NCBI GenBank assembly: GCA_942159475.1
Contig: OW804096.1
Span: 90,809,784-90,873,783, forward strand
Origin: Sthenelais limicola
Lineage: Eukaryota > Annelida > Polychaeta > Phyllodocida > Sigalionidae
DNA length: 64,000 nt
Direction: 5' to 3'
Made by a program: the position numbers and the translations under genes. This document shows, piece after piece, positions 13,391-24,848 of this stretch; position 1 is the first letter of the stretch, and the number at the start of each line of letters is the position of its first letter. Below the pieces are notes generated by a model that worked only from the letters and a program-made list of their open reading frames with translations, had not been told where the DNA came from and made no database searches.

Positions 13391-16300
13391 ATTGATTCAT
13401 ATTAGGACCATAATGAAAAATGCATTAAGTCTGAATCAAAACCAACACGTACAGATATGTAGAATTAATGTGTTAACATACTGCTTTAATGATGATTAGC
13501 GTTCCCTATTCATATGATTTGTTTTTGTCACAGTGCAACAAACAAATTGGTCGTTCATTCGTTCGTTCGCTCAGGCTTTTTGAGAGTACGATGCTTTTGC
13601 CAGAAGACCGTTCCTCCAGGTCGTTGACTCTCTTTGATATTCAGCAAGTATATAGAGCTCCTTTTTATCACGTTGCTTAAATGGGAACCGGGGGTTCTCT
13701 TTGAATTTATTCCCCAGTCAATTACAACATATCAAAATGTGATGTAGAATTTTCGAATGTACAGGAAACTAGTTAGAAAACTCCAACGCAGGAATACAAT
13801 AAGATATCAGGTGCAGTCCCTGAGATGCTTTATCTGCTTCTATTAGTTTAGTTTAATATGTCGTGTTAGGCGTAAAGCATTAAATTGTACAGGATGCCGT
13901 TCTCAGCCTTGCCTAAAAAAAAGATTTCACATTAACAATTGAATTTGCATGATATACAAAAAAGAGACTGTGTACGTATAGGAACTATATTCGTTTATAG
14001 AAGCAACTTTAGCAAGCCAGCTATTTATGAAGGTACACAGTTAGTTCCCTTTTGAAACTCAATAATACAATTAATTATCGCGGTTAGAAAATGACAATTA
14101 TTTTGTTCTAGAACGCCCCCAAGTGGGGAGGGGGCACAGGTTCATATGCGTAGGGTAAACATATGTTTTTCGATAAGAAAGGTTAATCATCCCACCACGT
14201 ATAGTAAGTGTTGATAAGGACGACAGTAAATCACCCGACCATTTCTGGGTTTAAGAAGTATTTAACTTTCCTTTAGAAGTTAAGTTTAGAAGCATTAATT
14301 TGTTGAAAAATAAACAATTATTAAATCAGACATTTCCGGCGTACACCGAATATTCTCATGCGTTGCCTGTAATCTACAATACTCAACAATACAAATAGAA
14401 AATTACAAACAATAGCTACCGCGATTATAGCAGAAGCATAGCCTATCCACAATGATGATCCATACAATGTACCAACCCCAGAGAAAGGGTACTTTTTTGA
14501 ATTTGTGCCGTTGATTTAAAGAATAGTAAAACATAGTTTAATCCAGAATTAATTAATAATTTGTTTTAAAATAATTTTTAAAAACCGCCTTATACTGTTA
14601 TTGATTAATTGGTAAAATAAAACATCAACAAAGTTAGCAATTATCCTAGATAAAGGCCTAATGTGCCCTAACCGTTGGCATCACCGATATATAAAACAAA
14701 ATTTCAAAGACCAACTTCTGTACTAACATTTTTACTTGTTTCAGCTGTCTTTCTTTCTTTCCCGGTCGAATTGGTAAAATACCATGTCCAGATATTTTCA
14801 ATTTAAGGTGATACTCAGCTATTACAAAATTGATACAAAACAAAATTACTAAAACACTCATCATATCAAATAATTATGACTTATATGACTAAAGTTTTCA
14901 TACGTTGTTTCTGCTCCTCAATTTGAAGACGAATGTTTGCATAGATGATAGGTGAAGCCGACGCAGAAAATTATTTCGGTGTGTCTCCGAAATATAAATG
15001 TGGAATTGTATGAAGCGCCGTAGCAAAAACAACCGGAGAAAATCCTCCAAAATGTTGATCAAAAGACTTTTAGGTGGGTTGGAAAAAGTAGATCTTTAGT
15101 CTTTTACCTATGTTAACTGGACGTGCAGCTTTAAGTGGGTCTGGAACCCCCTAATCTACACACTGTATTAACTTCTAAAACCCCAGACGTCAGAAGATGA
15201 CAGTTGATATGTTTTGGCAGCTGCCAGACAAATCATTCAGAAGCTATACCCATAGCGCCAATTATTACCATAAAGCATATCTGTACACCAATGATATATA
15301 TTGGAATTCATTGTATATTCAAAGGCTACTATTCTTTAAAGATGTATGGCAACTAGCCCGACTAAATGTGAAACACTAAACCCACCATCAAAGAATAGCG
15401 CGCTAATAATGTTTACCCTGGTTTGAGGCATGGCTAATATTGCCAAGCAGCGTTACATAGCCACCTCAATTAATTATTCTCCCGATATTCTTTTTTTTTA
15501 TCGCATTCCGACAAGGGCATCCTTAGACAACGATTTGTTGGCCGTCCCACCCTTTGTGTCCACTTCTACAGCAGAAATACAATCGTATTGTTACCAGAAA
15601 ATGATTGATCATTGACTCATTATTTACACACACCCGCCTGAAAACATAATGATGACGTTGTGTAAATATGAAGAAATCGGACAATGACGTACTTCATTCG
15701 TCGTGAGACAAATACTTTGTTAACTGGTTGAATACAAACATTCATTTCTTCGTATGAAAGTACTCTGTAGATCGAGGCGTTGTTCAATGACATTTTATGC
15801 TGTCATCTGATTTCATTGTGTTTATGGCTAATCTTTTTATGAATCAGACAAACGGAGCACAATCTAGGAATCAGAAACGCATGGAACTCAAGTCAGTCCA
15901 GACACAGAATCTGATATTAGTAAGTAACCAGATATAATTATCTCTCCCGATATGATAACAATTACTTATATATTATTGCAGCCAGGAATAATGGTAGATT
16001 ATAAATATATCCTAAATTAGCATTGTAACCGAAATAGATGCGTCCAAATTGATACCACGGTGGAACTGTTTTTCTGTCAGATAAGGAAATTAGCCCCGAG
16101 GCTCCGCACCTCTGATAGAATATAATAGTCCCGCCGAAAAGTCTATTATTCCATGTTCCATGGTGGATACCCCTTCAAATTGGCACACATGATCACATTG
16201 GCAGCGATCGTGTTGCATATGTAGGATGAGGTTTTACTTGCAGAAAACCATGTCAGCACGTGTCATGCAATATAAAGATCAGATATCTTCAACCATGTCC

Positions 16301-19300
16301 CTACGTTCTGCCCAACACTGGCGAGGGTCCAGTTTTTTTTTCTTCGGCAGACATTGTAATAACAGAGACGAGATCTTTATCGATGGGTGACCTGCGAGCT
16401 AGAATTTCATATCTAATTAGTTACACGCTTTATTGTGTAATTTAATGCAGATGCGTTGACAGCAACCGTCTTAATTTTCTGAATACGTCGGCAAGGTAAT
16501 TCTGGGACTGGGAATTAGGACCCTGGAACAGCTATCGTCACTTATCTTGGGTTGTGCACCACTTTTGTTTACACCCGTTTTCCCTTCTCCGAAATTCCCA
16601 TACAAACTTGGATGGGAACTATCTTAACATAAAGCGGTGTACCTTACATGGAGGATTTTGTATAACTCGGAGTAGGTATAGAGGTAAGTATAAAAGACGG
16701 CTATTGAATTAAAGAAGCGTGATTTATCATTATTTAAATGTAATATAATTATGTTTGATACATGTAATATACCGCTCAGAGATGAAGGAGGGATGGACAT
16801 ATATAAAAAGATCTATAGGATTGATTGATTTGTAAGACATTGATTGTTTGCGCCAATCAGGTTTCCAACAAGCTTTTCACTTTGTATAACCATTCTTGTA
16901 TCAGTGTTACATATGAAAAAATACCAGCTTCTCGCTCTTACATTAATTGCTTTGGTAAAAAAATGATTTAAAAGAAACCTGACATTTATAAGGGACACTC
17001 ATAGTGTTTTGAGTAGAGTATATGTCATTCTTTTTAACTTATACCGTACCGTCATACCGTAGAGCCCGCTTTTTATCGGATGGCTGCACCTCCTAGTTGG
17101 GCTTGGTAACGTTTTCCCATGGAGCCATGGTTTGTACATACATGTGTACAGCAATGCTGGCCCTGTACTAAACCTTAAAATATGTGTCGTTTAACTGCAA
17201 GGTCTGTCTCAGTCAAAATAACGAATGTATAGGTTTGACATGGCCAGGTTTGAACCGCCGTCCTCCGCACTCCTCATCAGCCACAGATAGGCGTTTACAT
17301 TTAAAATTGCTTCTAAAATTAGGGTTCCAAGGACGAGCCTGTGTTATTCTATGAGTTTATGAGTCTTGGAAGAGATTTTGCGATTCCTGAAATATGGCCT
17401 AGTTGCTTTATAGAATATTACAGTAACATAACATATCGATGTATCGACATATCGGTGTAATCCGTTCATGCTAATTGGCCAGGTGGGTTGCGACCAATCA
17501 GGGTGCGGCATTAATTAAGTCTCTCGCTAGCTGTTGGACAGATAGGAGCTAGTACACATAAATTAAAAATTACCGATGTGACACACTGAGTTATAACAAT
17601 TCATTAAATACTAATAAGTAATTATTTAGTAATGATATATGCAAAGCCAATTAAACGCCGAACTTGTATTGCATGCTGATATGATGCGGCGGTTGTAAAT
17701 CGAACCACACACGGATCTCCTATAACAGGTGAAATGAAGATGCGGGAAGTTTCTGCCTGGTCACAAAGTAGTAGATTATAAATAAATACAAATAATAATT
17801 CCTCGTCACAAAACAATTAGATTTCAAGGTCTTTGATACCTTAATATTTCTCAAAAAATATCTTTACTCCAAAATCTCTTTTCATGCAAACATATAATCA
17901 TTTCTCGACCAAAATGAATAATAGGGTTACTCTCAATTCTTGCCAGACAAATCAACATAGTATAAATAATATTATAATCTTAAGGTACGGATTTAGCCCA
18001 GAACAGAAGAAGGACAGGGACGGAGGAGTAAGTTGTAGGTTTATTTATTTAGGGGTCCGACGTTTCAGGCTCATTAGCCCTTTATCAAGGAAATATAATA
18101 AATATAATCCTTCAATTTTGATTGATTTTGATCGATTTTACCTCTGGGAAGATGATATACGACACATTCGACATTCGCTGGGCAAACTGTTGAGATAAAT
18201 TGCGACTACTGTTTTTAGTTGGTGATATTAAGTGACAATTATAATCTACTATTTGTGTCAGTCTGTGGGTATAGATACTATCAGTATCTATCTGTATTCA
18301 ACAGATTTGGCTAGTTTCTGGTTTCCATGAACCAAGTGCACAGGCATTTTGCTGACAGGGGAAAGACAAGAACTGCATTGGGAACCTCATGTAAAAACAC
18401 AACACAAACACGACATGTAATTCTATCTGGCGCTAGAGATCTGGACCTGACAGCGAATTTCCATTCATCAAGCACCTACACACATATGTTATATGTACTG
18501 TTGCTTCAGTACATACAATTGAAATAATACACTGATAGAAAATATGCAGAATACAACATATTTCTTTATTCTGGGTAACCTCAAAATACAAACGATGCTC
18601 AACTAATTACCACCATTTATCAGGAAAGATGATGTATTTTAAATGCAAAAAAACCCACAATAACCATGCATTACTCTTCCAAGTATGTTTTATAACATTA
18701 ATCTGGAGGGAAGGAAAATGTATTACATCATTGATCCATCATTGAAGTCACAAATAAGAGACGGTCTTCGGTGGCCCATTAATTTTAAATAGCTTCAGAA
18801 AACTCATAGCCTATCTCACCGTACTAAAGGATGGATGCAATTCAGGACCGAATGACTAAACCTGTGCTCCCTGTATCGTATCCATGATTACATCTATAAG
18901 GAAGCCTTGATGCAAATGTTTCTCCCAGAGATTCTCCACAGGGACAATTGTTATACGTGCCAGATACAAAGTGCCCCAACAGGAGTTCAGCCTCGGTCAA
19001 CTCACTGCACCTTAGGGATGGTCTTGGTGAGAGGAGGCTTCACTGACAGGGATTCTAATCTTGCCTTTTTTGCCTGTCAGACTTTGCCCATTACGCACGA
19101 CTGAAAAACTAGGCACCGGTATCAAAGTTGCAATGAGACTGCATGCATTTTTTGTGGTATATTCCATTTTCATGTTTTATCGAATGTGTGGTAATTTGAA
19201 ATATTTTTTCTGCTTTTCAGAGTTGTTAGATTCTGACCATATCAAACCAATTGTTTTGTCAAATTGAGTTTTCATGACATTTGTGATTTAATCTTAATCT

Positions 19301-21992
19301 ACAGTAGAAAATAACAGAATCTGACGAAATCGATATGGATCGTATCTGCTATCTTTTAGGATGATTTTGTACAACTAGCGTTAGCTCAGTATACTCATCA
19401 TAACGCAGATATTTAAACTATCCGCTCGTTTTATTTAACGAATAATTGACAAATGCAATCCCGTTATAAGAGCTTTCGAGCACCATTTTTAATCTAGAAG
19501 TTGGTTACCCGTAAAGCCACGATATGAACTCATTGGATTGTGTTGGGGCGACAATATAAAGAGGATGTGAAAGTGAAACACTCAGGGATGGTTGAAGAGA
19601 GTCCTCAATAGGGCCATTTATCTAAGCACTAGACCATATGCCATATATCATATGCATTTCCCTGACTGTGTAATGTACCCAGGGAATGTACCTGGAACCT
19701 GATAATTTTCTTTTATTGCTATCTTTATAATCCAATGAGCCAAGATTATTCTGATGGATTTACCGACAAGCAAGGCTCCTGAAGGATTTCATTTACTGCA
19801 GTACAGTGCTCCTTCGGGGAAGATCCTGGACTAAGGTCCTTGGGGAGGGATGGAATGGGGTGAAGGGATAGCCAGTGATAGCCCAGACTGGTTAAAGGCA
19901 CTGGTGGCGAGGGTACATACGGAGGGGTGTGAAGATAAAATGAGTATATTGGCGCCACTTTGTTCAAGAGTAAAATTTCTACCAAAGGCGCCTTTAACCA
20001 ATGGAGAAAGTATGTTATAAACTTAAGAGAGCAAATAAGATAAGCCCTGAGAGTATATGGCTAAGGGAAATAAAAAGGGAAAATGTTCAAGTGGAGTTTT
20101 GACTATCACGCTCGAGTGACAAGACGAAAAGAAAATCGTAGCAACTGGAGTTGTCAAGAATTCCTGACTTGAATGAATGTGGGAAGAGAACAAGGCATCT
20201 AACCAAATCGTTTAAAGATAAAAAAAAGACAACCAGCACTTTGGGAGACCACTCAAAGAACGGAAGCAAAAAAACGCCAGAGGAAATTATCTTAATGTAA
20301 TTGTGCCATGCAAGGTGCCAGAACCAATATTTCCCCATTCTAGACAGAGATATCCTGTTCGCAAATACAGTTAGTCCCCATCCTACTTTTTGTATGGTGA
20401 AAGATAAAGACACTTTAGGCAAAGTAACTCAATGAGCGCGCAGATTTGGTATTTCCATAACCAGAGGAATGGAATGTATCCCCGAAATGGAATTGCCCCC
20501 AGAGTATGTTGGCTGGCAAATGGTTCCGAAACAAGATTCGGTGTTAGTGATACCTTCGGTATTGTTTTCGTCATCACAGCAACACATAATGGAATTTCAC
20601 AGATGCATGTATCATGCTACAACGTGTGATGGAATGCATAATTCATGTCCACTTGCCGCTTGAGATTAGTCAACTATGGGCCAGTCAGAGCTGCGTCTCA
20701 CTTGGGGCCCATCAGATCTTAATGAAGTGCATGATCCATCAGAGTTAGCCAGGGTTTTCTCTTGGTAAGAGGGGCTCAGGTTGTAAGGTGTCAGCCGGTT
20801 TGTACACGTGTCTGATAAATGATAACTGTCCGGATATTGGTGTTGCAATGGGCCGCCAGACGGCCAGGCAACTGGCGTGTCTGATAGTTTTCAGCCGTAC
20901 GTCAAAGGTAGAACAATCGATCTGCAACTGCCTCACTCCCGACTTCTTTATTCATTTCCATCTCATCAAGCCCAATAGAACAGCGTTTGCACTTGGGAAA
21001 TCGTTAAACAAGGTGGACCTTGGGGAGAAAGGAAAATTTGATGAACATGAATACATAGAGGAGGGGGAGGAGGAGGGGGGAGGTGATAGCGGCAGTGGTA
21101 GTTGAGGAGGAGTTGTTGGGAGGAGGAAAGAGGAGGTTCTTTATATGGGGTTGGAGCAGGAGGAGAAAAGCTCTCAGTAGATTGAACTCCAACATGTGAT
21201 GCACGAGTAAGATATCTGTTTAGCCAAGCCGATGATTTATGAAAGACAGGCGCCTTAGCCCGTGATGAGCTCAGGTGTGAATGTCACCAAAACTGAGCTG
21301 ACCTCTCTTCTGTGCCTATTTTAAGTAGGGTTGATGCAAATAACAAATAGCCTTCATATTTTATTATATATTTATGATCTTTGCGAATTTCTTGGTCCAC
21401 AAGTGAGCGGGCAATATTTCAATAATGTAGGACGCCCGACCTACGAAGCAAATTCTTTACAGTTTACACGACCCCGACATTCATATAACATAGGATAAAT
21501 ATTAATTAAGTGAAATATTAGCCTTCGTGATTCCTTTACAATGTCATTATCTAACGCCTGAACGTGTATTATCCTTATATAAGTATTGTGTGAGTGTGAG
21601 TGTGTGTATATTGTATAGGCTACAAAAGAAAAGTTTGAAGTACCTTAACCTCATTGCCTTGTTGTGTCGCAGAACGAGCCCTGGCTCTGCTTCCAGCATT
21701 AGCTAAGGCTTTAAAAGAGATGGCATGCATAAATGGGTGGCTTACCTGAAAGTATTTGCACGTGTGTGAAGGATATTGCTGTAATCACGAGTAAAATAAC
21801 TTTTCCACTGATGCACCGATGCATGTTTCAGGTGAAGCTGGTGGATGGTGAAGGGACAACTGTAAGAGGAACGGTTACCCGCACCAAGCCAATACCATAC
21901 ATCCACGGAAGGGAGTGATCATTATTGTTCTTGGAATGTCGTGGGAGCGGATACAATTACATTTTTTTTAAACAAATTTTTATTCGGGTGTT
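13391..21992. other. long non-coding stretch
   Basis: AT-rich DNA with only short, motif-free open frames. I see one possible membrane exon (14321-14500, listed separately), a purine-rich tract at 21050-21150 (GGAGG repeats) and a tRNA-B-box-like GGTTCAAACC on the minus strand near 17250 without a usable A box. No transposon ends are recognised. Confidence 0.4.
14321..14500 (-). CDS. possible terminal exon with one transmembrane segment
   Basis: A minus-strand open stretch ends in TAA at 14321-14323. It encodes a short polar part (KKYPFSGVGTLYGSS), about 25 hydrophobic residues (WIGYASAIIAVAIVCNFLFV...) and a basic tail (YRQRMRIFGVRRK). Hydrophobic helix plus positively charged tail resembles the last transmembrane segment of a claudin/PMP22-like tetraspan protein. 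The acceptor is weak (AAAAAAG) and no upstream exon was found. A signal-peptide-like ORF at 14658-14864 on the same strand (MMSVLVILFCINFVIA) may or may not be related. Confidence 0.3.
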   Translation of the reverse strand, partial: SKKYPFSGVGTLYGSSLWIGYASAIIAVAIVCNFLFVLLSIVDYRQRMRIFGVRRKCLI

Positions 21993-22027
21993 TATATGGG
22001 TCAAATTTTTTTAGAATGTACAATTGC
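21993..22027 (+). repeat. left 35-bp inverted repeat
   Basis: Perfect reverse complement of 24814-24848. It includes a T7 run and ends in GTACAATTGC. Confidence 0.9.
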
Positions 22028-22192
22028 GATTTGGGGAGGTTTAGAAAGATTGAAAAAAATAATAATGAGTATAAACTTATATACCTTCTGACTGTTATCA
22101 TAGATTCCCCACTACCTAAAAACGCCAATTATATTCACCAACTCTCAATATGTCAGTTTTTATTGCAGTTAAAACAACATGAACCTTTTTTA

Positions 22193-24439
22193 GGGTATGC
22201 CCGGTATCAAATGAAGTGGCAGCTACTTAAATCCTTAATTACTCAGGACATAATGATTCAATTTCCAAATAAAAAATACTTTTTTATAAAGATTAAATGT
22301 TCCTTTACATGTATACCAATCCTTAACTATGTATCATCAAAGGATATTATGTGAGACATGAAAGCAAATGGATCACATTTCCCCAAAACAGGAGTGTTTT
22401 GATCAATAACATATGGTTAAAATATAAATTCAATAATGCTGTAATTGTTGCTATAAACAGGGTGAAAACCTGTTTTCTCGCAACAGACACATCCTATCCA
22501 CCAATATAGCAACTTGTAACTTATTTAACATATTCAGTTTCCCTGGGAAAATTGGTAATAGGAAGCCATCTTTAATACCGGGCATCCCTTTAATATAATA
22601 CCGGGCATCCCCCAATAAAGTACCTTATATCTGACCTCTCACTGTGGCTACTAAAGTGGACGAAACCACTTTAAACCTAGCAAATTCATGAACAGCACAT
22701 ATTTGGTACACAATTGAACTACGTTCAAGTCACTCCTTCACTAAATATCACATTACTTGGCCTGAGACAAACACCTTCTCAAATATACCGGGCATCCCTC
22801 TATATACCGGGCATCCCCCTGAAGGGAACATGTTATCTGACGTCCCACTGTGGCTACTTAAAATGGTCACAAGCCCATGATACTTAGTAAGTACATAAGA
22901 AATATGTCTGGAAATACATACAGGCCCTAAAACCAATGATAACAAATCAATGTAATGGATCATAACATTTTTGAATAAAAATATATAGGGGTGGACAACA
23001 TCAAAAAATACAAATTTCCCTATCTCATTTTTAACGATCCCACATGTTAGGGGAGGTAACAGGCGATGTTACTGCACAAAAATACAGAAGATAAAGTCAC
23101 ATGGGTAGAATTTATGACAAAAATTCTACTTTTCAGGGGATGCCAAGGGATACCCGGTATCATGATTTTGATTAAACTTGAATTAAATTGCATGGGAATG
23201 AGGCATAAAGCCACATACATATGTACAGTAAGGCAGGATATGCTGAAATGGTAAGTTTTATGGTGATTTGTAGCTTCAAAATGGACTTGGTGAAGGGTAC
23301 TAGGATTGAAAGGGGGATGCCCGGTATCAGGGGATGCCCGGTATCAACCACTCTTTTAATATGCTTTAAAAAGGCATCTATTGTGTTTATGAACACATTT
23401 TCACTTGTACATTGACAAAGGAATTGCAAGGGACATTGGCATATAATAGGAGGAGCCTACCTATAATAATAATGCTATTTTGCCATTATTTATCAGCAGA
23501 AAATGATTTGTGTGGGATGCCCGGTATAAATTCATATCACATTTGTCTCAACATGCCTGCCACCATACATACCAAAGTATGTTGAATTATACATATGACA
23601 TTTCTGATTAATAAAAACTAACTTAATGTGATCCCCATTGCGGAATACTTGTTAAATATGCATAGAAATCATATTAAATAATGATGGTACCGGGTATACC
23701 CTCTTGGATTCTGGTTAACTGTGAGGCTATATTAATCTTTCCTTTAATCTATGACAGGAAAATGCTTCACTTAGAATTGTTGAAAACAACTTTTTAAACA
23801 TATAAATAATGATTAGACTGGTGAATATCACATAGATGGTTAATTCCTAAACATCTTAACAATAATTCCACAACATACAAGGGTATGTATAATCTTTGGT
23901 CACTCTCATTCTGGTTGACTATGTCCAAGAAATCCCAGGAATACCTATCCAATAACTATATAGGGTGGTTGTCTTGGTTTACAGAGGAAAAAACAGAGGC
24001 TTGGTCATGTAAAAACAATTTGAATGTGTGTTCTAGCTTTTCCTTTCCTGCATACCGGGTATACCCCTCAATATACCGGGCATACCCCTCATATCATTTT
24101 CATTCATATCCCCACAATAAATTTATTTGGAAGATTGTCATTTGGTGTGAATATTAGGATAGATTCTAGGATTACATATACTGGGTTTTAATTCCCCAGT
24201 TGCAGTGAAATTGGATCTACATTATATTAGGGTACAGGGCATACCCGGTATGGAATAGTATAAAATCTCTGGTCTGGTAAACATTGAAGCATGGCCCTGC
24301 TATTGTCTGAATTACTGGCCAAATTGTACCAGAATTACATTACTAATATGTTAAAGTGTATTTTAGATACTTTAAATCGTATGTTAAAGATATATTTTCA
24401 GCCAGTGTACACCAATCTAAGTTTGATACCGGGCATCCC
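22193..24439. repeat. interspersed 14-bp motif ATACCGGGCATCCC, often in pairs
   Basis: Forward copies: 22575, 22598, 22785, 22804, 23687 (variant), 24052 (GGGTATACCC variant), 24073 and 24426. Reverse copies: 22193, 23147, 23314, 23331, 23514 and 24237. Several are doublets with start-to-start spacing of 17-23 bp (22575/22598, 22785/22804, 23314/23331, 24052/24073). Two doublets are followed by a related flank (CTGTGGCTACT at about 22640 and 22850), so some copies spread as roughly 210-bp units. The motif core is conserved while the sequence between copies is not. Confidence 0.85.
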
Positions 24440-24813
24440 CTAATGACTCCTGAAGATTGGACATTTCAGTATAAGACTGACACACTCTGATGAGAGCTAA
24501 TAGAAGGCTAAAACTTCACTAGGTTGTCATACATATGCATACCATATGAAACCATGTGAAATTTGATACCTAGAACAGTTCCTTTTTTTCAGAAGGGAGA
24601 TACAATGTAAAAAAGTAGTGAATTTTGAGGTGTTTTTACAAGAATATCAACATTGAAAGTCATTTTTTCATACGAAAGTTACAAATAAGTATACTAATGT
24701 GCACATTTTCATAAAGCTATGGATGTCCCCTTTCCAATGACATCAGGATCAATAGGATTTATTAATTTCTGTGCAATACCCATTCAGTATAATACGCAAA
24801 GGTCCCAAAATTT

Positions 24814-24848
24814 GCAATTGTACATTCTAAAAAAATTTGACCCATATA
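24814..24848 (-). repeat. right 35-bp inverted repeat
   Basis: Perfect reverse complement of 21993-22027, 2.8 kb away. Confidence 0.9.

Larger units (their letters stand above)
21993..24848. mobile_element. candidate non-autonomous DNA transposon with 35-bp terminal inverted repeats
   Basis: The 35 bases at 21993-22027 are the exact reverse complement of 24814-24848 (outer end TATATGGGTCAAATTTTTTT). Outside the arms the flanks do not match, and the ends could be read as TA target duplications. The 2.8-kb interior has no convincing protein but carries at least 14 copies of a 14-15-bp motif, ATACCGGGCATCCC, in both orientations. Subterminal repeats in both directions are known as transposase-binding sites in hAT- and CACTA-type elements, which supports a transposon reading. 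I cannot assign a superfamily. The inner sequence next to the arms is only weakly similar, so the element may be old or truncated. Confidence 0.6.

Noticed and set aside
14658..14864. Signal-peptide-like minus ORF (MMSVLVILFCINFVIA)
   Set aside because: AT-rich hydrophobic codons are common by chance and no downstream exon joins in phase with certainty.
17225..17300. tRNA or tRNA-derived SINE on the minus strand (GGTTCAAACC)
   Set aside because: A B-box match only. The nearest A-box-like sequence is too close and no cloverleaf can be drawn.
20432..20663. Overlapping plus-strand ORFs of about 65 codons
   Set aside because: Two frames of the same DNA, no motif and no consistent splice sites.
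21941..22354. ORF of 137 codons across the left inverted repeat
   Set aside because: It starts outside the element and crosses the arm, is very AT-rich and has no motif.
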